This document shows positions 55,157 through 64,000 of a stretch of 64,000 nucleotides of DNA, piece after piece. The notes beneath the pieces are model-generated. The model had not been told where the DNA came from. It ran no database searches and was given only the letters and a program-made list of their open reading frames with translations. Numbering within the stretch: position 1 is the stretch's first letter; every line of letters begins with the position of its first letter. The position numbers and the translations under genes were made by a program. The stretch covers positions 41,240,638 to 41,304,637 of the forward strand of contig OY997589.1 in NCBI GenBank assembly GCA_963921825.1, in the 5' to 3' direction. The DNA is from Erodium maritimum (lineage: Eukaryota; Streptophyta; Magnoliopsida; Geraniales; Geraniaceae).

Positions 55157-57127
55157 ATTTTTTTTAGAATAAGAAATAGTTTCATTAGTAGTGAAACAAA
55201 GTTATTATACTGGTTATTAATCTTGGAAGAATAATGATCTGATAACTCTTGACGATAAATCGGTTAAAAAAACGGTTGTAGCAATCAAAACTAAAGCAAG
55301 AAATATAACTAAAACAGAAACTGAAACCAAAACTACAATAGAAATAAAATCCAAAAGGTGCCAACTGTCAAGAACCGCTCAATGTACAGCCTAAACGCTG
55401 GTTGGTCCCTACTCTCCAAGGACTCGTTTTGTAAATGAGCTACCGAATTTGAACATGATAGTTTTGCTGGGAGTGGCGGCTCGTCTCAGGGACTCTTCCT
55501 AGTGTAGGTCCTTTGAGCCCAGGATTCCTATCATCCCTCGTGGCGGGGCTGCTTCCTAGCCCTCGCCTGATCCGGTAGCGGCTCCCCAATTGTATCCCTC
55601 TTGTGGCCCATCGGCCCTTGCAGCTTCCCATATAGGATAAACCCAAGGGGGCTTATCTCTGAACACCCAAGGAGGGCTATATCCAAAGAGTGGCCAGGCA
55701 CCCGAGGGTAAGGCGCCACCCCAGATCGGATGTTGGACCCGAGAACCGAGTTAGGTACCGTATCCGAGGTTACGAGGGGACCCTTTCCCCAAAACGACTC
55801 GTTCTTAGGTAGCATGTCTGAGGTTAACAGTGAAAACCCTAGCGGTGGTGGAGGTGCTTCTCATCCCAATTCTTTGGCTTTCGGCCTGTCGACCTTAGTA
55901 GACTTGAACTCTAGAATCGAGTAATTAATGTGTGGCACTCGCGGCACCTCCCATTCGCAGTTCCGAACCATATGACCGATCCTCCCACAGTTAAAGCAAA
56001 AGGCGGGGAGTCGCCCATATGTCAGAATGACCCTTACCGGGTTCGGATACTCTTAGAACCGCATGATCATGGTTCACCGAAGAGGCCGTTCAACGTCCAT
56101 CCAGAATCGAACCCTCACCGTTCCGCCTCAACAAAGGCCCCATTGATCACACGGGATTTCCACGTGCTCGCCTAGGGTTCCCTAATGATTTCCCCAGTCG
56201 CTCTTGTTTGGACGAGGGGTGGTATCCCCCAAGCGTGCACCGATAACTGAAGGTGATCCAGACGAGAGAGTTCTCGAGCCATTAGGTTGGTTATCTCCCC
56301 GAGCAATAGTGGATTACCGTGGAAACACTACGGCTCATTGTGACGCACCCAGACCCGTGCCTCCTAGGACACGAAGTAGAAGGTGAACGTGCCTGGTTCG
56401 AGGTCATTAACCACCACACCCACGTTGGCGCGACCCCATGCACGCGTGATGTCGATAGCAGTACCTCCTTTCGAGGAGGGTTGGGGAAGCTAGACGGACC
56501 ACCATGCCAAAACGGAGGCATACAAGAATATGAGGGTTCAATGGATTGTAGGGCACCACAAACTCCATCACCTCTTCTTCGGTGAGATAACAGGCAGAAA
56601 AGATGGCTTGGAGATCCCTCATTAGAGACAGCGGAACAGGAGGAGCCGGAGCCCTAGCATGGGTTGTGACTGTTGGATCCACTAGAGGAGTCGGAACCTT
56701 AATGGGAAGGACCGTCTTCGAGGTAGCCACTGGAACTTGATGAGGTCCAATGGAAATCGGCGATAGGGCCTAACCTATAAATTTTGTTGGTTGGCCCCTC
56801 TTCACCTTGGACGAGGTTGTTGTTGTTGTGGTCTTTCCTAGCGAGAAAACCACCAATGTATGATCCCTTAATAGTGGAGGTTACCGAAGCTTAGTCGAAG
56901 GGAACGACAACATGATCGAAAGAGGAGACTCCGACCTTTGCTTCTTCCTTTCCCTCACTGGTTTGACGAAGCCACAAGGGCGCTTTGGGGGCATAATAAG
57001 AGGTGGGAAGGAGATGGATCACCTAAGGATGGGGACATATCGGCGGCGAAACAAAAATCAAGGGCGGCATAAACATGATAGGATTTAGGGCTAGAGCTTT
57101 CTCTAAAGTAGCGATGCAAGTACCGAG
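55157..57127 (-). mobile_element. Internally deleted LINE with A tail (copy c)
   Basis: On the minus strand: ORF1 from about 56900 to 55546, then the first codons of ORF2 (55546-55478), then 3' UTR ending in a T8 run in plus sense (55157-55165) before AGAATAAGAAATAGTTTC. No EN core, RT or zf-RVT is present. The end of ORF1 and start of ORF2 align with those of copies A, B and b. Confidence 0.65.
55546..56900 (-). pseudogene. LINE ORF1, DUF4283 and intact zinc knuckle, copy c
   Basis: The N-terminal part (56730-56407) reads VPTPLVDPTVTTHARAPAPP and an acidic ACYLTEEEVMEFVV, equivalent to the acidic segment of copy b. DUF4283 follows in shifted frames at about 56500-56230 (EARVWVRHNEPW-like and VQTRATGE-like residues). 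The zinc knuckle lies at about 55964-56005 and is intact: YGRLPAFCFNCGRIGHMVRNC, CX2CX4HX4C. The variable C-terminal part ends KQPRHEG at a stop. The frameshifts make it a pseudogene even though the RNA-binding knuckle is preserved. Confidence 0.72.
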
Positions 57128-57128
57128 A

Positions 57129-57290
57129 TTTTTTTTGACACATCATTCATTGGTTAAATGTAAAGATCTTACATAACATTAATTAAAAAGAACACAATAT
57201 CTAATTTACAATTTACCATGGAGAACACAATATCTAACTTAACATTCATTAAAGGGAATGCATGATTTCTTCATACAATTTTTTTCTTTT
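57129..57290 (-). mobile_element. Short LINE 3' tail
   Basis: A T8 run followed by GACACATCATTCATTGGTTAA looks like a reversed LINE 3' end. It directly abuts the 5' side of copy c. No coding sequence remains. Confidence 0.35.
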
Positions 57291-58159
57291 TTGGATTAAT
57301 TTTTTAAAATGATTATGAATTATGTATCCCTTTATTCATAGAGATAAAAAAGAAACCATAAATCTAATAAAGCCATAATGGCCTTATAGGCCTAACTTGA
57401 TGATTAAGTAAATATGAATTATTAACTAATGTAGTTTTTCTAAGAAGACATTTCTTTGGTTTAAGCTTCGCCTTTTATTTTGGAGGCCTTGAGTTTAATT
57501 CTGAACAAAGAACTGCATATTTTACAGGTGGGGTATGCATGTTTGTTGTACTGTTTATGTGTACTATGTTCCATTGTTTCGGTCTGGAGTATGTAATATC
57601 ATTATCTAGCCAGTCTAGAGTCTGTAGTAATATTGTTTGCTTTGTGCGTTTTAAAAAATTATATTATATCTTCACTTGATATATAATATATGGCAAGCAC
57701 TCGTCTTTAACTTTTATTTAAAAAAAAACTAACGCAGTAAAAAATGAATAAGGAAAAAAATATCTTATCCAACCTTTTCTAGGGTTGCGCTCTATACTCG
57801 TCGACACCCCGCTGGATGGGTTCCCGCCACTGGTCCCCATCCTTCGACCTCCGAATCTTGGTATGGCATTGTTAAGGTCTTGGAACATTGCTCCATAGCC
57901 ACTATCTTCATCTGAAGGTAGATCATCCAGCAATATCCCCACATGGCGATCCTCTTAGAGACCAAGATTTCAGGGTACTGCCTAGCCATTCTTAGGCGCA
58001 ATCTGGGATTCCATGGAAGCACGATGGTCCCCCTTGTAACTTGTAGCTCACATGAGGTCCATCTTGTTGTTTTGTCCGTGAAATTATACAGTTAAGTTGT
58101 ATTGAAAAGGTGCAAGAACAATTTGAGAGTTAAGGAATGATGATGGTAAACCTGGTAGG
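57291..58159. other. AT-rich spacer with an unidentified minus-strand coding-like fragment
   Basis: Mostly AT-rich. The segment 57785-58025 has higher GC and two overlapping minus-strand open frames, one reading LDDLPSDEDSGYGAMFQDLN followed by FGGRRMGTSGGNPSSG. It looks like a piece of a real protein but I do not recognise the family; it may belong to the neighbouring transposon. Confidence 0.35.
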
Positions 58160-58214
58160 ATGAAGTGGAGGACTTGCACTAATGTGAAATAATGAGGTAG
58201 GGGAACTACACGGG

Positions 58215-58440
58215 AAAGTCACTTGGTCGACAGTTTAAAACCAGTTGTCGGTAATGAAAATTACATTATCGATGAATGGGACACGAGTTAGTAATGAAAC
58301 TTTCATTACCAATATTTGACTCATTTGTCGATAATAAAATTTTCACTACCGACGTTAAGCATTATCATCGATAATGCAACTTTCACTACCGATGATCCTC
58401 ATACTTGTCAATAATGAAAGGTTCATTACTGACAATATTT
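58215..58440. repeat. Subterminal repeat block of the CACTA-like element
   Basis: Alternating direct and inverted copies of a motif of the form (G/C)ATAATGAAA(A/C)TTTCATTACC(G/A)A: for example AGTAATGAAACTTTCATTACC at about 58290 and ATAATGCAACTTTCACTACCGA at about 58370. Similar palindromic subterminal arrays bind the second transposase product in CACTA elements. Confidence 0.6.
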
Positions 58441-58639
58441 CTTCAAATCGGCCAAGAATGTCCATATTCATAAAAGCTACTTTTACACATTTTCAAGCCC
58501 TAAAACACCACGAACCTTCTTCTCCCTTGAAATACCATTATTTTCTCCCCAAAGCTACTCTTACACATATTCATGAATTTTTTTTATGGATTATAAATTA
58601 GTTTTAATAATGGATTAAATAATGTTTTTGGTTTTAAAA

Positions 58640-60514
58640 TGCAGGACGCCGTTAAGAAAGAGAGTTAAAATGCCAGTGAAGACTGCCCCCGCCACTACCC
58701 TTTCGTTGCCCAAGCCGAGGGGACTGCAGATACCCCGCAACCCAACTCCCCTCAAACACAATGGTCTACAATGGGTGAGTTTCTTATACAATCTACGACT
58801 CATACGCCACAAGGAGGACTAGTCCGGGGTTGTCATCAAGCTCAACTACTACAAGCGACGTTTGGTGCATCTGTAATACAGATAAAGAGCGAAATCCTAC
58901 CGAACGTGCTCCCCCAGTAGAAATCAACTATGACGAGAGCGACAACGAGCTCGGAAGCGAAAACGGGTCCAAATTTAACTCTAACTCTGACTCCAAGGAT
59001 GATACTGAGGGTGTTGATGCCACTCTCGAGACTGAGGTCGTTGATGCCACTCTTGAGAGTGAGGCCGTTAACACTACTCCAGAGACTGGGCCGCCTCCGC
59101 TAAAAAGAAGAGGGGTGGTAAAAGAAGGCTCATGTTAAACTTCCGGACACAAAAAGGGGTGGAGAAAAACAAGGAAAAGTATGCTCTTGTTTACTCCGTT
59201 GAGAGAAAAGTCGTGTTTTACCGGCTACACTCGGAAATCAATGGCGAGAGATTGACCAGAGATATCGGGCCTGTCATCTGGGCGCACTTGCGAATGATGG
59301 CCCCTACATGGGACCAAATTGAAGAAAATGATCGATTTGCTTTACAAAGGAGGCTCAAGTTAAGTATTTTCCGTCTAAGAATTGTTTAGTTTTTTTTTGT
59401 AATCGTTTGTTCATTAATTTCTCCACATTTGGTTTGTAGTGCTTGTACCTCTATAGCGGGGACGATGATGGGGTATGCAATTGGATCTAGAAGGACACGT
59501 GAAATCAGTTCAATGACTGGAAGTCCATGATCAACCGAGCCCGAAACACCAGAATCACGAAAATGAGACCCCGCATATCCCCCCTCCGCACGAGTTCCAG
59601 AACCGTCAAGAAGAGTGGTACTTCCTTTGCAAGAACTTCGATTTCAATGGGTTCAAGGTATATAATAATGTTCGTAAATCAACTTTTATTTACAAATTTC
59701 TAATTATTCAATTAACTAGTATTATTTTTTTGCAAAAATGAGAGGACAAGTCGAAGCAGGCATCAGACGCCAAAAAAAGGTGATGACCACGCACCGAGGC
59801 GGGTCCCTGTCGATAGAAGCCCACACCCAAAAGATTGCGAAAAAGGAACCATCCAAACCAACGCCGCTCCTCAAATCCTGTAAGCAAGTCTTCCCGCCAA
59901 ACGACAAGAATAATAGTGTATTATGTTATAATAACGTAAATATGTTTATTTTTCATTTCCATAATTTGTTTAAATCCTGGTTTGTTTCTGCTTAGAGAAA
60001 GATCGTTGTTGCGATCTGTGAAGTCTGACGGTCGGCCAACGTCCCTATCCCCGTCCCGGACCTGGTTCAGGCTGAGGCACTAGCTGTTAAGTTAAAAAAA
60101 GAGAGGAAGGACATCGTGCAACCAGGATATGGAAAACGAGTCGTCCTCCCAACGTGAAATTCGATGGCGTCTTCCTCGACCACCACCGCTTCCTTGAAGG
60201 TCTCTTAGGAAATAAAATTCAAAGTACAGGCCCGAGTCGATGAGAGATTGAAGGAGGAGGTGCCGAGGGAAGAGAAGGAACATATGGCAAACCAAATGAA
60301 GGAAAAGCGGGAACGACTGGTATTGACCCAAGCGGAGTTAGATAAACAATTCAAGGAAGAGCAAGGATGGCTGGCATTGCAACAAGCAGAGGTGAACGCG
60401 TCACTACAACAGGTAAAAAAATTTATGAGCTGCTACCAAGAAGGTATCCCGCCAGTACCCAAACGTATTATTAAAGACAACCCGAGTAAGGGCGGATTGA
60501 GATTTAGGCTATGA
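58640..60514 (+). pseudogene. Transposase_24-like gene (CACTA second ORF), degenerate
   Basis: Family members (Plant transposase Ptta/En/Spm, PF03004) are accessory proteins of CACTA elements. Pieces in order: a short basic leader (58670-58820), an acidic segment (NYDESDNELGSENGSK, 58830-59100), a core start (RDIGPVIWAHLRMMAPTWDQ, 59250-59320), a segment reading EWYFLCKNFDF at about 59610, the family hallmark MRGQVEAGIRRQKKVMTTH with GGSLSIEAH (59738-59820), and a Lys/Glu/Gln-rich coiled coil at 60248-60440 (MANQMKEKRERLVL) ending KGGLRFRL. The gaps between pieces are AT-rich and may be introns; in addition there are stops near 59490 and 60210. I judge it a pseudogene with some reserve. Confidence 0.6.
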
Positions 60515-60589
60515 ATTTATTAGATGTTTGTTGGACACTTGATATGTGTATAACTTTCAGATTACTGAGCACATATAACTATTGCATAT

Positions 60590-60717
60590 TGTTAGCGATA
60601 TCTATTCAAATATCAAATATTGTTTGAATAGATATTATCCTTATCAATTGTATAGATTTGAATAGGGATAATTGTATATTTATACTTGAACATGAGTGAA
60701 TACAGAACCACGATTCA
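60590..60717 (+). repeat. Candidate 5' LTR of a copia element
   Basis: TGTTAGCGATATC at 60590 and ACGATTCA at about 60717 would give TG...CA ends about 128 bp apart, just upstream of the PBS. An internal inverted repeat (TATCTATTCAAATATC and GAATAGATATTAT) is present. The partner LTR is outside the window, so the limits are provisional and the true LTR could be longer. Confidence 0.45.
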
Positions 60718-60730
60718 TACCAATCCTTTA

Positions 60731-60742
60731 TGGTATCAGAGC
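60731..60742 (+). promoter_or_regulatory. Primer binding site (initiator tRNA-Met)
   Basis: TGGTATCAGAGC, complementary to initiator tRNA-Met, lies about 13 bases after the proposed LTR end and about 365 bp upstream of the gag ATG. Confidence 0.85.
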
Positions 60743-61107
60743 ACTGGAAATCTACTCCAGTTGCACTTCTTATTCTTCTTCCGCTGTTCTTCTCGCAATA
60801 AACTACTATACTGCGTATCTTATCTTCTGCTTCTATTTTTTTTTGCAACATTAGTCGCTGCAGTGATTGCATGTATCTATTCCATTCAGCTCTATCTTCT
60901 TATCACAGCCAACACGTTTGAATTTGATACTATTGCATCACACGTAGTTGGAAATATCAAGCCCACTTGGCTCTATCTCCTTATCGCAGCCACTACTTTC
61001 GAAATTGATATTTTATTCACTTTGATATCACTTTCGAATACACAGTTGCACTGGTATCTACTGTTTTGGCCATACCTGACATTTAGTGTTTGCAGTAGCT
61101 TGTATCC

Positions 61108-62316
61108 ATGGCTTCTCATCCAACACTAACCGTCACCAACATTCGACTTGCAATCCCTATTGTTCTGGACATGGAAAAGCAACACTACTCATCATGGGCG
61201 GAGCTGTTCAAGATCCATTGCCGGGCCTTTCAGGTCACACACCATATTCTCCCGGATGCTGTGACGACTCCTGCTCCAATTGATGTATCGGCTCAAACCG
61301 ATACAACATCAGATGCTACCTCAGGAACTGATGGAAAATCAGTAGCCACTGGTTCCAAATCTACTCAGGTGTCATCTCTCTCTACTACTCCTGATACTGA
61401 TTTATGGTTCCGGGTTGATGCCACCGTCCTACAATGGATCTATGGCACAATCTCCAGTGATCTCCTACAAACGATCATTGAGCCGGATTCCACCGCTGCT
61501 CGGGCATGGAATGCTCTACGGAGCATATTTCAGGACAATCGTCATACCAGAATTGTTCATCTTGAAAATCAATTTTCTAATACTCGCTTGGATAGTTTTA
61601 CTGGTATTTCTTCGTACTGTCAGGAACTTAAGAGTATTCCTGATCAATTGACCAATATGGGTGCTCCGATATCAAATGATCGTCTTGTAGTTCAGCTTGT
61701 CACTGGACTTACTAGCTCTTATGACCATGTGGCTGCGCTTATCCAACAACGGGATCCATTCCCACTATTTCATGAAGCCAGATCGCAGTTGCTGCTGGAA
61801 GAGACAAGAAAGCAGAAACAAAGTCATATGCTAACTGCCCCAGCCGCTCTTGTCTCACAGGTTCATGGGGATGGCACCTCTGACGGCGGTCCGGCCTCCG
61901 GCAGATCTAACCGTGGCCGGCGATCTGACAGGGGCGGTGGTCGACGCACTGGGCGTGGAACTGGTACGCCATATCGCGCGTAGAGGAGGTCTAGGACGAA
62001 CTCGATTCAGCAGCAACAGGCTGGGCCTGGTTCTCATTCAATTGGGCCACAACCGTTCTTATATTCTGGCCCGTGTCCCTACCCTACTCAGCACATCTGG
62101 ATTGGTCATCAACAACATCAGCAGCGCAACTGGGTCGGCCCACCTGCGCCACAGCCCACTCAGTAGAGCTCTGGCCTACTCGGCCCACATCCCAGCTCAC
62201 GTACACAGGTTAATCACCAGCAGCAGTCACTTAGAGATGGGACAAACTCACGTGCATCATCAACATATGGCCATGAATCCAATATTCCCACAAACATTGA
62301 CGCTGCATTCAACTCT
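61108..62316 (+). pseudogene. gag: Copia gag, two in-frame stops
   Basis: Gag builds the particle. The start at 61108 gives MASHPTLTVTNIRLAIPIVL followed by DMEKQHYSSWAELFKIH, the usual opening of copia Gag. The capsid-like region (UBN2 type) includes TARAWNALRSIFQDN, HLENQFSNTRLDSF, YCQELKSIPDQLTNMG and VVQLVTGLTSSYDHV. It ends in an Arg/Gly-rich tail (RGRRSDRGGGRRTGRG) and stops at 61981 (TAG). The same frame continues through a Gln/Pro-rich segment to a second TAG at 62164 and then into the protease without a shift. No CCHC knuckle is visible, so RNA binding may rest on the Arg/Gly tail. Confidence 0.85.
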
Positions 62317-63783
62317 ATGACACTAAATCCACCGGATCAATGGTTCATGGACTCAGGTGCGACCTCCCACATGACCGCCAACTCAGGTAGTCTTCATAAT
62401 TATTTTAATTCAAGCTCTAATCGTCATGTCGTGGTGGGTAATGGACATCATATTCCAATTTTAGGCTACGGTAGTGCATCTTTAACCCCAAACCACCCGT
62501 CATTAGCCTTATCTAATGTTATTCATGCACCCCACATAATTAAAAACCTTGTTTCTGTACGCCGTTTCGTCACTGATAACAATGTTTCTGTGGAATTTGA
62601 TCGTTTTGGTTTTGCTGTGAAGGACTATCAGACGGGCAAGGTTTTTCTGAGATGTGATAGCTCAGGTGATCTCTACCCTGTGTCTTCGTCCTCATCTTCT
62701 GGTGCATCTTCATCATTGTTAGCTTTGTCTCCGTCGGTCTGGCACCCTCGGCTAGGACATCCCGGTGCTCCTGTCTTCGATGCTCTCCGACGCAATAATC
62801 TGGTCCAATGTGGATCGTCTAGTTCTTTCTGTTATTCATGTGCCTTGGGCAAAAACATTAAATTGCCTTTTAAGTTATCTAGTTCTTGCACTTATGCACC
62901 TTTTGACATTATTCATGGGGATTTATGGACTTCACCAGTTTTAAGCTCTGCAGGGCACCGTTATTACTTATTGTTGGTTGATGATTTTACAAACTTTGTG
63001 TGGACATTTCCGTTACATTCTAAATCGCAGGTCTACTCCATATTTGTTTCTTTCCATTCCTATGTTCGTACGCAATTCGGAACATCCATCAAAGCATTAC
63101 AATGCGACAACGGGAAGGAATTCGAAAACGGACCACTACAAAAATTCTGTGCTGATACGGGCATGATATTCAGACTCTCGTGTCCATACACATCGCCTCA
63201 AAATGGTCGTGCCGAACGTAAATTCCGTACCCTCAATAACATAGTTCGTACACTTCTGGTACATTCGTCCGTCCCTCCAAATTTCTGGCATTTTTCATTA
63301 TCTATGTCTACCTATTTACATAATATTTTACCGTGCAAAATCCTTAATTTTGTGTCTCCGACTCATTACCTATTCTCTCGTGGTCCGTCGTATGATCATT
63401 TACGTATATTTGGTTGTGCATGTTTTCCACTCTTACCTGCTGTGTCCATTAATAAACTTCAGCCTCGATCTATGCCTTGTGTGTTCTTGGGTTATCCATC
63501 TCAGCATCGCGGATACATTTGCTTTGACCCGGAGACCAAACGAATCATTGTGGCACGACATGTTCTATTTGATGAAACGGCTTTCCCATTCTCCACCATC
63601 ACCCGAACACCTGCTGATTATGACTTCCTGGACCTCACTACTAAATTATTCACTCCTCCAGCAAATGAACCTGTCCCTGTCCCAACACCGGCCCCGCATG
63701 TCCCAACATCAGCCCCGCCTACACCAACCCCGGAGCCTCATATCGATGATGATCGACCCAGCCCCGGAGCCTCATATCGATGA
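62317..63783 (+). CDS. Copia protease and integrase, open but truncated polyprotein segment
   Basis: This is the longest clean open frame of the window (488 codons). Protease: [15 protein letters not shown], with the D-S-G catalytic motif intact. The GAG-pre-integrase zinc finger is in HPRLGHPG and [14 protein letters not shown]. The integrase core has Asp at 62920 (HGDLWTSP), Asp at 63106 (QCDNGKEF) and Glu at 63214 (NGRAERKF), spaced DD35E and complete. The C-terminal part ([37 protein letters not shown]) is typical. After a Pro/Thr-rich linker it meets a deletion junction and stops at 63781, before RT. The first Met at 62317 is inside the ancestral gag-pol frame, so translation would need read-through of the upstream stops. 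Confidence 0.9.
   Translation: MTLNPPDQWFMDSGATSHMTANSGSLHNYFNSSSNRHVVVGNGHHIPILGYGSASLTPNHPSLALSNVIHAPHIIKNLVSVRRFVTDNNVSVEFDRFGFAVKDYQTGKVFLRCDSSGDLYPVSSSSSSGASSSLLALSPSVWHPRLGHPGAPVFDALRRNNLVQCGSSSSFCYSCALGKNIKLPFKLSSSCTYAPFDIIHGDLWTSPVLSSAGHRYYLLLVDDFTNFVWTFPLHSKSQVYSIFVSFHSYVRTQFGTSIKALQCDNGKEFENGPLQKFCADTGMIFRLSCPYTSPQNGRAERKFRTLNNIVRTLLVHSSVPPNFWHFSLSMSTYLHNILPCKILNFVSPTHYLFSRGPSYDHLRIFGCACFPLLPAVSINKLQPRSMPCVFLGYPSQHRGYICFDPETKRIIVARHVLFDETAFPFSTITRTPADYDFLDLTTKLFTPPANEPVPVPTPAPHVPTSAPPTPTPEPHIDDDRPSPGASYR
63728..63783 (+). repeat. 22-bp duplication, 34-bp period, at a pol deletion junction
   Basis: The segment beginning CCCCGGAGCCTCATATCG occurs at 63728-63749 and again at 63762-63783. 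The second copy joins directly to RT sequence in another frame. Confidence 0.93.
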
Positions 63784-64000
63784 CTTTTAGCCCAGTGGTC
63801 AAGCCAGCTACCATCAGAACTGTGTTCAGCATTGCCCTGTCTCGGTCATGGCCCATTCACCAACTAGACGTGAAGAATGCCTTTCTGCATGGAGATCTCT
63901 CGGAGACAGTATACATGCACCAGCCACAGGGATTTCGTAGCACTACTCATCCAGACTATGTGTGTCTTCTCCGACGGTCTCTCTACGGCCTCAAGCAGGC
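63784..64000 (+). pseudogene. Copia reverse transcriptase, N-terminus missing, continues past window
   Basis: Immediately after the duplication the frame reads [19 protein letters not shown] then [23 protein letters not shown] and [11 protein letters not shown]. This is the classic copia RT with the first catalytic Asp in LDVKNAF. The part that normally precedes it (about 100 residues of RT N-terminus, including the ...GCKWVF... segment, and much of the linker) is absent, and the frame differs from that of the integrase. The Y-V-D-D box would lie beyond position 64000 and cannot be judged. Confidence 0.9.

Larger units (their letters stand above)
58160..60589 (+). mobile_element. CACTA (En/Spm)-like transposon remnant
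   Basis: A subterminal block of degenerate repeats (58215-58440) is followed by a gene of the plant Transposase_24 type and then by 3' untranslated sequence. The right end is lost where a copia LTR begins at about 60590. The terminal CACTA sequence itself was not identified with confidence; CACTAATGTG at about 58175 is only a possible start. Confidence 0.5.
60590..64000 (+). mobile_element. Ty1/copia retrotransposon, runs past the window end
   Basis: Order: candidate short LTR, PBS, leader, gag, protease, integrase, damaged junction, RT start. PR-IN-RT order marks copia. gag and pol up to 63783 share one reading frame with two in-frame stops. The right half lies outside the window. Confidence 0.88.

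Overview
The window is seed-plant nuclear DNA, most likely from a flowering plant with a repeat-rich genome. Nearly everything recognisable is retrotransposon: Ty3/gypsy and Ty1/copia elements with tRNA-iMet primer sites, many LINEs with ORF1 (DUF4283/CCHC or RRM type) and EN/RT/zf-RVT ORF2, plus remnants of CACTA-like and Mutator-like DNA transposons. I found no credible host protein gene, rRNA, tRNA or CRISPR array. The species cannot be named from the sequence.

Layout. 1-10735: mostly non-coding DNA with a fold-back repeat (2300-2950), the 3' end of a minus-strand LINE (3011-4790), a plus-strand non-coding retroelement with a 10-bp target duplication (5129-7013), and several minus-strand LINE 3' tails. 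10736-21089: a Ty3/gypsy chromovirus with a complete 2956-bp 5' LTR, PBS, gag-pol in essentially one frame broken by stops, a PPT and a 3' LTR cut short at about 21089. 21943-32234: a nearly full-length plus-strand LINE with a 14-bp target duplication. It is split by a minus-strand solo LTR (26582-29517, exact 5-bp duplication TGTTC) related to the gypsy LTR.

32650-35220: a minus-strand LINE ORF1 copy. 35548-36242: an array of TTTATCA motifs with an inverted-repeat pair. 36790-46980: a LINE-derived unit (copy A) split by a minus-strand Ty1/copia element (37179-45641). The two 1689-bp LTRs of that element look identical, yet its coding region is heavily decayed. 47258-50247: a candidate DNA transposon with long inverted termini, one of which has been invaded by a second LINE-derived unit (copy B). 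51054-53330 and 55157-57127: two more minus-strand LINE copies. 58160-60589: a CACTA-like remnant carrying a Transposase_24-type gene. From 60590 to the end: a second, plus-strand Ty1/copia element whose pol carries a deletion marked by a short tandem duplication; it runs off the window.

The genes do not form a cellular pathway; each set belongs to one element's replication cycle (Gag coat, protease, reverse transcriptase/RNase H, integrase; or LINE ORF1 RNA binding plus ORF2 nicking and priming). Almost every set has lost a catalytic residue or reading frame. The most unusual signals are the copia element with pristine LTRs but dead enzymes, its rearranged insertion junction, and a group of LINE copies that keep ORF1 and the first codons of ORF2 but have lost the rest of ORF2.
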